64,000 bases of DNA, taken from an uncultured Croceitalea sp. Its GTDB lineage: Bacteria; Bacteroidota; Bacteroidia; Flavobacteriales; Flavobacteriaceae. Shown in pieces: positions 34,465-42,986 of this stretch; position 1 is the stretch's first letter, and each line of letters starts with the position of its first letter. The DNA lies in contig CANMOV010000001.1 of assembly GCA_947499565.1 (NCBI GenBank), positions 1,178,001-1,242,000 of the forward strand. The letters run 5' to 3'. The notes beneath the pieces are model-generated. The model ran no database searches, was not told the DNA's origin, and saw nothing but the letters and a program-made list of their open reading frames with translations. The translations under genes were made by a program, and so were the position numbers.

Positions 34465-34584
34465 AACGCTCGTTTTTTGATTTAAGCCAGCAAATTGAAA
34501 AGTATATTTTTGATGAGGCGGAAAAGTCAGAAAAAAAATGAAAATGTCGGAAAGTAGCTTTCAGACAAAAAAGAAGATTAGGTA

Positions 34585-35679
34585 CTAAAGTGTTATATTT
34601 TCAGGAGGAATAAGCAAACGTATTTTGCGCTCTCGCTTTTCTGATAATTCGAAAAGAACATTTTTTAGTGGCGCAAGATGATGTTCATTGGTCCAGTTTC
34701 CTTTTCCAAAAAGACCATCTACTAAGGCAGTAAGCAGTCGTTTAACTTCATTATAATCATTAATGTCATATACCCGTTCCTTTATAGCATGATGCTTAGG
34801 TTTTATCTCTAACCAAGATTCTGTATTCTGCTTTCTAGACTCAGCAAATCGAGTAAGAAGCTCAAAAGAAGCAGTAGATAGCTTTACTTTATTTTTCAAC
34901 CTATTAGGTAGACCATCAACAAAAACCCAACGCTCTATTTTATCACCATCTTTATTTGTTGTTAACGTAATTCGAAGGTTAGTAGCATCTGGAATAATAT
35001 TTTCTGATAATTCTTTTACCCAGCTAAGGGCAAGGGCAAAAAACATCATAATCAGGCTAGTTTTAAATATAGCTGAAAACAAAGTAAGATTTACCGTTGA
35101 GCCTGTTAACTTATAAAACTGTGCCAATAATGTAATAATTATGCAAACTAGAGATAGATAAGCCAAGGTTATCAAACGTCTTTTTGCAAACGAATGCCAC
35201 AGCACAAACCCCAGAAATATTAAAGTAAGTACAGCATAGTAGACATCTAATTCGTTAATTACTCCACTCCTACCGGATATCATTTTATTAAGAGTAGGTA
35301 ATAAAGAGAACAAAAATGGAAGTCCAACTATAAAAATCCAGTATTTAGATTTAATAATACTTTTAAGAAAATTTGGAAGGTACCTAAACCAAGGCAAGGC
35401 TAACAATATAAAAAGACTATTGAACAGGGATAAAATACTTCGCAAACCATCCGCTAAAATTGGAGATTCATTACCCATATTGACAAAAAACACCTCTACC
35501 AAACCAGATAAACTCCAGCATAAAATGGATAATGCTAACCAAACCTGCCCAAAATCTTTCTGTTTTTTACCAATATGCCACCAAATAGATAACAATGCAA
35601 TAAATGCAAAAAGACAAGTGGCAAATTGCCACCATCCATAGAAAAGAAGCGTCTCGTGGTTAATAAAAAACAAATGCAT
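34585..35679 (-). CDS. Unrecognised seven-helix membrane protein with a C-terminal cytosolic domain, in the murQ operon
   Basis: I do not recognise this 364-residue protein. Residues 1-220 contain seven hydrophobic segments (about 12-32, 42-66, 80-98, 111-128, 146-163, 167-190 and 195-218). About 145 residues follow that should be cytosolic. This tail has the helix and strand rhythm of a winged-helix domain (KLSTASFELLTRFAESR, YNEVKRLLTALVDGLF, HHLAPLKNVLFEL, then RERKIRLLIPPENITL). It starts five bases after murQ, which itself starts one base after the DeoR gene, so all three are almost surely co-transcribed. A sensor or membrane-bound regulator of amino-sugar recycling is possible. The function is unknown. 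Confidence 0.7.
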   Translation of the reverse strand: MHLFFINHETLLFYGWWQFATCLFAFIALLSIWWHIGKKQKDFGQVWLALSILCWSLSGLVEVFFVNMGNESPILADGLRSILSLFNSLFILLALPWFRYLPNFLKSIIKSKYWIFIVGLPFLFSLLPTLNKMISGRSGVINELDVYYAVLTLIFLGFVLWHSFAKRRLITLAYLSLVCIIITLLAQFYKLTGSTVNLTLFSAIFKTSLIMMFFALALSWVKELSENIIPDATNLRITLTTNKDGDKIERWVFVDGLPNRLKNKVKLSTASFELLTRFAESRKQNTESWLEIKPKHHAIKERVYDINDYNEVKRLLTALVDGLFGKGNWTNEHHLAPLKNVLFELSEKRERKIRLLIPPENITL

Positions 35680-35684
35680 TATAT

Positions 35685-36500
35685 CTAATTTTGATATGCT
35701 TTTATAGCATCCCTTACAGAACCATATTTTTTTAAAGCTATTTCAGCTTCATCATAGTTCATGTCCAGAGCATCGACCAAATAACGTGTCCCCCTATCAA
35801 CAAGTTTATTGTTGCTCAATTGCATGTCTATCATTTTGTTTCCTTTGACCCTACCTATTCTGATCATCAACGCTGTAGAAATCATATTTAAAACCAGCTT
35901 TTGGCTAGTACCACTTTTCATTCGAGTGCTTCCAGTAACAAATTCTGGCCCTACATTTATTGCAATAGGAATATCCGTTTGTGTGGCTAAAGGAGAACCT
36001 GGGTTATTGGTAATCCCAGCAGTTAATAATCCATTGGCTTTAGCATCTTTTATTCCACCCAAAACATAAGGTGTAGTGCCCGATGCTGCAATACCTATTA
36101 ATGTATCATTCTCATCAATATCAAATTCTTGTAAATCTTTCCAAGCCTGTAAAGTATTATCCTCTGCAAATTCAACTGCTTTTCTAATTGCCCCGTCTCC
36201 TCCAGCTATTATTCCTATTACTTTTTCATGGGACATGCCAAAAGTAGGTGGAATCTCTGATGCATCTAGAATTCCTAAACGGCCACTTGTACCCGCACCT
36301 ATATAAAAAAGTCTTCCTCCTTTTTGGAATCGCTCAACCAAAGCATCTACTAGTTCTGTAATTTTAGGTATTACTTCGGTTACGGCTTCTGCAACTTTTT
36401 TATCTTCTAGATTTATCTTTTTCAATAGATCTTCAGAACTCATCTTTTCAAGATTATTATGTAATGATGATTGCTCTGTTATTTTATCATATTCGCTCAT
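35685..36500 (-). CDS. murQ: N-acetylmuramic acid 6-phosphate etherase
   Basis: A 271-residue SIS-domain enzyme that cleaves the lactyl ether of MurNAc-6-phosphate to give GlcNAc-6-phosphate and D-lactate in the cytoplasm. Family motifs are YIGAGTSGRLGILDASEIPP (about residues 66-85), GIAASGTTPYVLG (about 136-148) and STRMKSGTSQKLVLNMIST (about 191-209). It is somewhat shorter than the Escherichia coli enzyme (298) but has no internal loss. It sits one base after a DeoR-type regulator and opposite nagB, nagZ-like and anmK genes. AnmK in the same cluster makes its substrate. Confidence 0.95.
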   Translation of the reverse strand: MSEYDKITEQSSLHNNLEKMSSEDLLKKINLEDKKVAEAVTEVIPKITELVDALVERFQKGGRLFYIGAGTSGRLGILDASEIPPTFGMSHEKVIGIIAGGDGAIRKAVEFAEDNTLQAWKDLQEFDIDENDTLIGIAASGTTPYVLGGIKDAKANGLLTAGITNNPGSPLATQTDIPIAINVGPEFVTGSTRMKSGTSQKLVLNMISTALMIRIGRVKGNKMIDMQLSNNKLVDRGTRYLVDALDMNYDEAEIALKKYGSVRDAIKAYQN

Positions 36501-36501
36501 A

Positions 36502-37251
36502 CTACAATAATACTATTTCTTGATTTTTAAAGTTTTTTAATAAGTCATGGTTAGGTTCTAATTCTGTTATCAAAGAGTGTATAGCATTTAAATCACAGGT
36601 TTTAAAACGATGCTGTGAGTTTAGTTTTTCAGAAATACAAAGTAAAACTGTCTTTTTAGATGCTTTAATTACCGCTTTTTTTGTCTGTACAATATCCCAA
36701 TCAAATTCAGTGAGACCAAATTGCGCATCCACGTAACCCGTTCCAATAAAACTGTAATCTACTTTTATTTCTGATAAGTTATTAATGGTATTAGATCCCA
36801 AAGTAATCTGAGCATCTTTAGAAAGTCGACCGCCGATAAAAATAGTTTCTACGTTGGGTTTATGCAATAACTCCATAGCAACTGGAAGGCTCAATGTAAA
36901 ACAAGTCAATTTTAACTCCGCAGGCAACAGTCTTGCCAATTCTAGACAGGTAGTACCACCATCTATTAAAACTACACTATTTTCTTTTAAAAGTTTGGAA
37001 GCTTTCTCCGCAATAGCGATTTTTTCATCTAAAGCATAAACACTATTCCTTTTAGGACTGTAGTTTGCAAAACCAAGAGAAATAGCTCCGCCGTGCACCT
37101 TTCTAAGCCTGTTTTCAGTATCTAATTCTTTAACATCTCTTCGTACGGTATCTATAGAAACATCTAGTTTTTCAGCAATATCTGTTAATTGAACTCGGTT
37201 ATGAAGTTCAACTTCATTTAGTATAATTCGTTGACGTTCTTCCTTTAGCAT
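36502..37251 (-). CDS. DeoR-family transcriptional regulator of the amino-sugar cluster
   Basis: A 249-residue regulator with an N-terminal DeoR helix-turn-helix (MLKEERQRIILNEVELHNR, then VQLTDIAEKLDVSIDTVRRD, up to about 55) and a C-terminal sugar-phosphate sensor domain of the isomerase-like fold (LIDGGTTCLELARLLP, FIGTGYVDAQFGLTEFD). Its family usually represses sugar-utilisation genes and responds to a phosphorylated intermediate. It is the first gene of the murQ operon and is divergent from nagB. The repeated GCTGTTTT / AAAACAGC elements between the two promoters are its likely operators. Confidence 0.9.
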   Translation of the reverse strand: MLKEERQRIILNEVELHNRVQLTDIAEKLDVSIDTVRRDVKELDTENRLRKVHGGAISLGFANYSPKRNSVYALDEKIAIAEKASKLLKENSVVLIDGGTTCLELARLLPAELKLTCFTLSLPVAMELLHKPNVETIFIGGRLSKDAQITLGSNTINNLSEIKVDYSFIGTGYVDAQFGLTEFDWDIVQTKKAVIKASKKTVLLCISEKLNSQHRFKTCDLNAIHSLITELEPNHDLLKNFKNQEIVLL

Positions 37252-37275
37252 TTAAATGAAATAATAAATCGATTT

Positions 37276-37412
37276 CAAAGATAACAATTTGAATCTTATG
37301 CTGTTTTATTCTTTTTTAATGTAAATAAAATGTTATTAATTGCATAAAGCAGCAAATAAAAAAGCAAAAAACAGCAAAATGTATAAAAAATGATTAGTTT
37401 TGTGCTGTTTTT
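37276..37412. promoter_or_regulatory. Divergent promoters and operator-like repeats between the DeoR gene and nagB
   Basis: For the DeoR gene (minus strand) a consensus -7 TATCTTTG lies at 37276-37283. For nagB (plus) TAGTTTTG lies at 37395-37402. Three copies of an AAAACAGC-type word surround them: GCTGTTTTA at 37300-37308, its inverse AAAAACAGC at 37367-37375 and GCTGTTTTT at 37404-37412. The last two form an inverted pair bracketing the nagB -7 element. Three AGCAAA repeats also lie at 37351, 37363 and 37373. This is the expected binding region for the neighbouring regulator. Confidence 0.6.
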
Positions 37413-37431
37413 AAATTGTAATACTTCTAAA

Positions 37432-39372
37432 ATGGCACAAACATCAACATTAAAAAACTTAGCATCAAACACTAATGAAGAACTTAAAAAGTTTGAAAAA
37501 GTTAATACACTTATTCACGAAGACTCGGAAAGCGCTTCATTTTATGTAGCTAATGAAATTGCTGGGTTAATACGAGAAAGACAAAAACAAGGTAAGAAAG
37601 TGGTGCTAGGATTAGCAACAGGTTCTACGCCTACCAAGGTGTATGATTTTCTAGTACAATTTCACCAAAAAGATGGATTAAGTTTTAAAAATGTAATCTG
37701 CTTTAATCTAGATGAATACTACCCCATGCAACCAGATTCTATTCATAGTTATGTGCGATTTATGAATGAGCATCTGTTTGACCATATTGATATTAAAAAA
37801 GAGAATGCAAATATTCCTGACGGCACAGTATCAAAAAAAGAAATAAGAGCATATTGTGAAAACTATGAACAGAAAATTATAGATGCTGGCGGGTTAGACA
37901 TACAAATTTTAGGTATCGGTAGAACCGGTCACATCGGCTTTAACGAACCGGGCTCTTCCATCCAAAGTAAAACCAGATTAGTGCGCTTAGATAGGGTAAC
38001 AAAATTAGATGCAGCAAGCGATTTTTTTGGACAAGAAAATGTCCCTTCCAGAGCACTAACCATGGGAGTTGGAACCATTATGAATGCCCATAGAATTATT
38101 CTAATGGCATGGGGAGAAGGAAAATCCCAAATAATACAACAAGCAGTAGAAGGTGAAATACGAGAATCTGTACCCGCAACATTCCTGCAGCATCATCAAA
38201 ATTGTGATTTCATTTTGGATGAAGCTTCTGCCTCTTTTTTAACACGAGTAAAAACACCTTGGCTGGTTGATGATTGCGAATGGAATGAAAAACTTATAAA
38301 AAGAGCAGCGATCTGGTTATCTGAAAAATTAGAAAAGGCTATTTTAAAATTAACAAATGAAGACTACAATGAATATGGAATGGGTAGTCTTGTGGCCGAG
38401 ATAGGTTCTGCGGAACAGATAAATTTAAAGGTGTTTAATCAGTTGCAACGCACTATTACTGGATGGCCAGGAGGAAAACCAAATGCAGATAATAGTCAAC
38501 GACCAGAGCGAGAATTACCGCACCAAAAGCGTTCGCTAATTTTTAGTCCTCACCCAGATGATGATGTAATTTCCATGGGAGGAACATTACTTAGACTAGT
38601 AGATCAAGGACATGATGTGCATGTTGCCTACCAAACCTCTGGTAATATAGCAGTATTTGATGATGAGGTAATTCGATTCTTAGATTTTGCCACGGATATT
38701 GAAAGGGACGATAAACAACTCCAAAAGCGTTTTAAAAACATAAGGCAATTCTTAAGCGAAAAAAAGCCTGGTCAAATTGATAGCTCAGAAATTCAAGAAA
38801 TTAAAGGGCTAATAAGAAAGGGAGAAGCCTTGGCTGCGTGCCGCTATTGCAAAGTTTCTGAAGACAATGCCCACTTCTTAAATCTACCCTTCTATGAGAC
38901 AGGTGCGGTTAAGAAAAAACCCCATTCAGAGGAAGATATTCAAATAACATATGATTTACTCAACAAGATACAACCACATCAAATTTTTGCTGCAGGTGAT
39001 TTATCTGACCCACATGGTACACATAGAGTATGCCTGCAAATAATATTTAAAGCGCTGGAAAGATTTGTAGCTGACAATGCCGACTGGGTAAAAGATTGTT
39101 ATGTATGGCTTTACCGTGGGGCATGGCAAGAATGGGATATTTCTGATATGGAAATGACGATTCCGATTGGACCAAAAGACATGGCAAGAAAAATAAGTGC
39201 CATTTTTAAGCATCAATCGCAAAAAGATGCTGCCATGTTTCCTGGCAATGATGAACGTGAGTTTTGGCAACGCGCTGAGCAACGTAATAAAGAGACTGCT
39301 AATAAATACAACGCATTAGGAATGGCAGAATATGAAGCTATGGAAGGTTTTGTTCGCTATCACTTCAACTAA
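37432..39372 (+). CDS. nagB: Glucosamine-6-phosphate deaminase fused to a PIG-L/LmbE deacetylase-like domain
   Basis: A protein of 646 residues if started at the ATG at 37432 (MAQTSTLKNL). An upstream ATG at 37390 precedes the -7 promoter element and is unlikely. The N-terminal half is a NagB domain (GLATGSTPTKVYDFL, CFNLDEYYPM with the catalytic Asp, GRTGHIGFNEPGS with the catalytic His) that converts glucosamine-6-phosphate to fructose-6-phosphate and ammonia. The C-terminal half, from about residue 365, is a PIG-L/LmbE-type domain with the zinc motif SPHPDDDVISMGG and a later DPHGTHRVC. Such domains remove N-acetyl groups. As no nagA gene is seen nearby, this half may deacetylate GlcNAc-6-phosphate, but that is an inference. 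Confidence 0.92.
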   Translation: MAQTSTLKNLASNTNEELKKFEKVNTLIHEDSESASFYVANEIAGLIRERQKQGKKVVLGLATGSTPTKVYDFLVQFHQKDGLSFKNVICFNLDEYYPMQPDSIHSYVRFMNEHLFDHIDIKKENANIPDGTVSKKEIRAYCENYEQKIIDAGGLDIQILGIGRTGHIGFNEPGSSIQSKTRLVRLDRVTKLDAASDFFGQENVPSRALTMGVGTIMNAHRIILMAWGEGKSQIIQQAVEGEIRESVPATFLQHHQNCDFILDEASASFLTRVKTPWLVDDCEWNEKLIKRAAIWLSEKLEKAILKLTNEDYNEYGMGSLVAEIGSAEQINLKVFNQLQRTITGWPGGKPNADNSQRPERELPHQKRSLIFSPHPDDDVISMGGTLLRLVDQGHDVHVAYQTSGNIAVFDDEVIRFLDFATDIERDDKQLQKRFKNIRQFLSEKKPGQIDSSEIQEIKGLIRKGEALAACRYCKVSEDNAHFLNLPFYETGAVKKKPHSEEDIQITYDLLNKIQPHQIFAAGDLSDPHGTHRVCLQIIFKALERFVADNADWVKDCYVWLYRGAWQEWDISDMEMTIPIGPKDMARKISAIFKHQSQKDAAMFPGNDEREFWQRAEQRNKETANKYNALGMAEYEAMEGFVRYHFN

Positions 39373-39400
39373 AAGTTATATTTTTAGTCAAACTTTTAGA

Positions 39401-40558
39401 ATGACTCGACCTACCATACTAGTATTCATTTTTCTCTTTTCCCTAATTTCTTGTGTTGAAAAAAAGGATAATACAGAAAAGAACGCCACTATTCCTATAG
39501 CAGAGAAAGTTGGTCAAATGATAATGGTTGGTTTTAGAGGCACAGCAATTAGTGATAGTGATGCTATTTATAAAATGGTAACGGATTATCATATTGGTGG
39601 GGTTGTGCTATATAGTAGGGATTTACCCTCTAAAGAAACTGTGAAACGAAACGTGATTTCTCCTACACAATTAAAAAAACTAAATGCAGATTTACAAGCC
39701 ATTGACGCAACCAAACTGCTTATTGCAATAGATGAAGAAGGTGGTTTTGTAACTAGATTGAGTGTTGATGATGGTTTTGAGTATCATAAATCACATCAAG
39801 CAATTGGCAAACTAAACAATCTGGACTCCACTAAGGTTTGGGCCAATACTATGGCTTCCGAGTTAGCAGAATTGGGAATAAATATGAACTTTGGTCCAGT
39901 TATAGATTTAAATATAAATCCATTAAACCCCATTATTGGGGCTAGAGAACGTAGTTTTTCAGACAGTTTAGAAACTGTTATAGCACATGCTAAAGTTTTT
40001 ATTAAGGAACATACTAAAAATCACATTAGTTGTGTCCCAAAACACTTTCCTGGTCATGGAAGTTCTGACAAAGACTCACATAAAGGTTTAGCAAATGTTA
40101 CTACTACTTGGTCGGAAAAAGAGTTGACTCCTTTTAAAACGCTCATAAATGATAAAGATATCAACGTAGTAATGACCTCGCATGTTTACAATGAAAATCT
40201 AGACACGCTACCTGCCACTTTATCACCAAAGATTATTGAGGATTTACTAAGAACAGATTTTGGTTTTGATGGTGTTATCATTTCAGATGACATGCAAATG
40301 CGAGCAATTTCGAACTTTTATGAGTTTGAAACTGCTATTGAAAAAGCCATTATTGCTGGTGTTGACATGTTACTGTTTTCAAATAATGCAGCTCCTTGTC
40401 CGGAAAATACACCAGATTGCATTGAAATTCCTTTTGACCCCGAAATTGCAAAAAGAGCGATTAATCATATTTTAAAATTGGTTGAAGAAGGGAAAATTTC
40501 GGAAGAAAGAATTGATGATAGTTACCAACGTATCTTGGCGTTAAAGAAACAGCTTTAA
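39401..40558 (+). CDS. Glycoside hydrolase family 3 beta-N-acetylglucosaminidase (NagZ-like), lipoprotein
   Basis: A protein of 385 residues from the ATG at 39401, chosen because it gives a proper lipoprotein signal (MTRPTILVFIFLFSLISC). A longer reading from 39332 overlaps nagB and adds no signal. GH3 residues are visible: KHFPGHGSSDKDSHKGLA with the NagZ-type Asp-His catalytic dyad (DSH) and the nucleophile Asp in GVIISDDMQMRAI. It would cut GlcNAc from GlcNAc-anhydroMurNAc peptides or from chitin fragments. The lipobox puts it outside the cytoplasm, unlike Escherichia coli NagZ. It lies 28 bases after nagB and 4 bases before anmK. Confidence 0.9.
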   Translation: MTRPTILVFIFLFSLISCVEKKDNTEKNATIPIAEKVGQMIMVGFRGTAISDSDAIYKMVTDYHIGGVVLYSRDLPSKETVKRNVISPTQLKKLNADLQAIDATKLLIAIDEEGGFVTRLSVDDGFEYHKSHQAIGKLNNLDSTKVWANTMASELAELGINMNFGPVIDLNINPLNPIIGARERSFSDSLETVIAHAKVFIKEHTKNHISCVPKHFPGHGSSDKDSHKGLANVTTTWSEKELTPFKTLINDKDINVVMTSHVYNENLDTLPATLSPKIIEDLLRTDFGFDGVIISDDMQMRAISNFYEFETAIEKAIIAGVDMLLFSNNAAPCPENTPDCIEIPFDPEIAKRAINHILKLVEEGKISEERIDDSYQRILALKKQL

Positions 40559-40562
40559 ACAA

Positions 40563-41648
40563 ATGAATAGGGTTTATAAGGTCCTTGGTTTAATGTCCGG
40601 AACATCATTAGATGGGCTAGACATTGCTTATTGTAACCTTTGGCACACCAAAGAAGAAAAATGGGATTTTAAAATTCTTGAAGCAAAAACAATTCCGTAC
40701 AATCTTACATGGAAATCAGCATTAAAAAATGCTATTCAGCTTTCGGAAACGGCCCATTCATCACTAGATATAACTTATGGGAAATGGCTAGGTGAACAAG
40801 CCAAAACATTCATTCAAAAGAATAGTTTGCAAGTTGATTTTATTGCAAGTCATGGGCATACTTCGCACCACAGACCAGAAGATGGATATACTTTTCAGTT
40901 AGGGAATGGACAAGAATTAGCGAATGTCTCAGAGCAAAAAGTGGTTTGTGATTTTCGCACTTTGGATGTAAGCCTAAGTGGACAAGGAGCCCCTCTAGTT
41001 CCTATTGGAGACGAGTTATTATTTAGTGAATACGATTTCTGCTTAAATCTGGGAGGAATTAGTAATATATCCTTCAAAAAAAATAGGAAACGAATAGCTT
41101 ATGACATTGGACTGGCCAATATGCCACTTAATTATATAACTCAAAAAATAGGTTTAGAGTTTGATGAGGGTGGAGCATTGGCAGCTTCTGGAAAGCTAGA
41201 TGAAATTTTGTTAGCGCAATTAGACAAACTTGAATACTACAAGCTACCATATCCAAAATCAACTGGTTATGAATGGTTTACTAAAGAAATAGTCCCATTA
41301 ATTGAAAAATCTAATAGTCCTGTTAGCGATTTGCTGCATACTTTTATCCATCATAACTGTTCTAAAATAGCTGCAGCTGTAAATACAGATAGAACTAAAG
41401 AAAACAATACGGTTTTGGTATGCGGCGGCGGTGCTTTAAACGATTATTTTAGTACTACGCTTAGCGAAAAATTAAACCCTTACACCAAAGTAATCATTCC
41501 GTCTAAACAACTCATTAATTTTAAAGAAGCAGTGGTTTTTGGTCTTATGGGTGTCCTAAAAATTAGAAAAGAAGTCAACGTGCTATCTTCAGTTACAGGA
41601 GCTTCTAAAGATTCTTGTAGTGGAATTATCTTCTCACCCACTAAATAG
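40563..41648 (+). CDS. anmK: Anhydro-N-acetylmuramic acid kinase
   Basis: A 361-residue kinase that opens the 1,6-anhydro ring of anhydroMurNAc and phosphorylates it to MurNAc-6-phosphate, the MurQ substrate. The diagnostic N-terminal phosphate-binding motif GLMSGTSLDGLDIAY (about residues 9-23), SHGHTSHHRP (about 98), LGGISNISF (about 162) and VCGGGALNDYF (about 285) are intact. It directly follows the NagZ-like gene. Its 3' end overlaps the convergent MFS gene by eight bases. Confidence 0.96.
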   Translation: MNRVYKVLGLMSGTSLDGLDIAYCNLWHTKEEKWDFKILEAKTIPYNLTWKSALKNAIQLSETAHSSLDITYGKWLGEQAKTFIQKNSLQVDFIASHGHTSHHRPEDGYTFQLGNGQELANVSEQKVVCDFRTLDVSLSGQGAPLVPIGDELLFSEYDFCLNLGGISNISFKKNRKRIAYDIGLANMPLNYITQKIGLEFDEGGALAASGKLDEILLAQLDKLEYYKLPYPKSTGYEWFTKEIVPLIEKSNSPVSDLLHTFIHHNCSKIAAAVNTDRTKENNTVLVCGGGALNDYFSTTLSEKLNPYTKVIIPSKQLINFKEAVVFGLMGVLKIRKEVNVLSSVTGASKDSCSGIIFSPTK

Positions 41649-42849
41649 CTACAGGAGTTTTAAGCCTCTTAGAAATCATAAAAATAGCTAGCGAACCTAA
41701 ACCGCAAATTGCCAATCCTAAAAACATAGGCCAAACAGTATCATCAACATAATACCCAATCAGTGTTGCAATTGGTATGGAAAGTAGTGTGGAAACAAAA
41801 CCATTTATCGCTGCGCCAATACCTGCAATATGACCAATAGGCTCCATTGCTATAGAACGAAAATTCCCCCACATAAAACCCAAACAAAAAAATTGTACAA
41901 AAAGGAAACCAACTAAGATGTAAATGTTGGGGTTACTCGATGACCAGAATAAAACAACATAAAGAAGTGCTATACTACAAAAAGTAATTAGCGCCATATA
42001 GGAAAGTTTACGCATCCCAAAGCGGAGTACTAAGGTTCCGTTTAAAAAAGTAGACAGACCAATAGAGATTGCTAAACCTGCAAATATGTAGGGGAAAGCT
42101 TCTTTTAAATTGTATTGACTTTCAAAAATATGCTGTGATGCACTTAAATAGACCAGGAAAGCTCCTGTTACCAATCCAGAAATCATGGTAAAGGCTATAG
42201 TCTCTTTATACTTTAAAAACTCTTTTGTCCCATCGATAAAAACACCTAATGAAAAAGGGATTTTATATTCTGGTTTTAGAGTCTCTTTTTGTCTCCTCCA
42301 GAACCAAATCGCCACTATTAAACCAAATAGTAGCTGAAAATAAAATATGGCTTCCCAGCCAAACTGGTCTAAAATAATTTTGCCAATTGCTGGAGCAACT
42401 ACAGGTATTAAAATAAAAAAAGCTACTACAAAGGACATTACTTTAGCCATATAATCGCCTTTATAAGAATCTCTAATAATAGAGATTGTTATACTTCTAG
42501 GAGAAGAAAGTCCAATTCCCTGTAAAATTCTCCCTACTACCATTATCTCAATATTTGGAGCAAATAAGCAGATTATGCTTGCCACTGCAAATACTAAAAA
42601 CCCAATATAAACCACAGGTTTTCTACCATAAGAATCAGAAAGTGGACCAAAAAATAGCTGCCCTACTCCTAGACCTAAAAAAATCATGGTAATAAGCAAC
42701 TGATTAACTGTAGGGTCTTCGCTATGGATGGCTGTTCCTATATCTGAAATTGCTGGTAATAAGGCATCAATTGCCAAAGCAACAATAGACATAAGAGAAG
42801 CCATAAGCGCTACAAATTCAAAATTTGGTTTTTGGTTTTCTAGTTCCAT
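41641..42849 (-). CDS. MFS transporter, Bcr/CflA type
   Basis: A 402-residue transporter with twelve predicted helices. The MFS signature GPLSDSYGRKPVVYIGF (about residues 69-85) and the Bcr/CflA-like N-terminus (DALLPAISDIG) are present, followed by GRILQGIGLSSPRSITISII. Members are often annotated as drug efflux proteins. Because the gene is convergent with and overlaps anmK, it may instead move a wall-recycling product such as anhydroMurNAc. No sequence feature decides between these. Confidence 0.85.
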   Translation of the reverse strand: MELENQKPNFEFVALMASLMSIVALAIDALLPAISDIGTAIHSEDPTVNQLLITMIFLGLGVGQLFFGPLSDSYGRKPVVYIGFLVFAVASIICLFAPNIEIMVVGRILQGIGLSSPRSITISIIRDSYKGDYMAKVMSFVVAFFILIPVVAPAIGKIILDQFGWEAIFYFQLLFGLIVAIWFWRRQKETLKPEYKIPFSLGVFIDGTKEFLKYKETIAFTMISGLVTGAFLVYLSASQHIFESQYNLKEAFPYIFAGLAISIGLSTFLNGTLVLRFGMRKLSYMALITFCSIALLYVVLFWSSSNPNIYILVGFLFVQFFCLGFMWGNFRSIAMEPIGHIAGIGAAINGFVSTLLSIPIATLIGYYVDDTVWPMFLGLAICGLGSLAIFMISKRLKTPVAI

Positions 42850-42962
42850 TTGGCAAAAGTAGTTATATGGTAAACAACCAAACGTTTTAAAAGAGTGTAT
42901 TTACAATAAATTTGTTTGCTTATTATTTGCACTTACTAGAAGTTGGTATACTTTCAAATTCT

Positions 42963-42970
42963 TACTTTTG
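42963..42970 (+). promoter_or_regulatory. -7 promoter element of udk
   Basis: TACTTTTG matches TAnnTTTG and lies 16 bases before the udk ATG. A TTG at 42943-42945 is 17 bases upstream, slightly closer than the usual 19-21. Confidence 0.6.
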
Positions 42971-42986
42971 AATCAAACTTTATTGA

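Noticed and set aside
37390-37431. Upstream ATG of nagB adding 14 residues
   Set aside because: It lies before the TAGTTTTG -7 element, so a transcript from that promoter would not contain it. The added residues are not NagB-like.
39332-39400. Upstream start of the GH3 gene overlapping nagB
   Set aside because: The added 23 residues break the lipoprotein signal, whereas the ATG at 39401 gives a clean signal ending in a lipobox.
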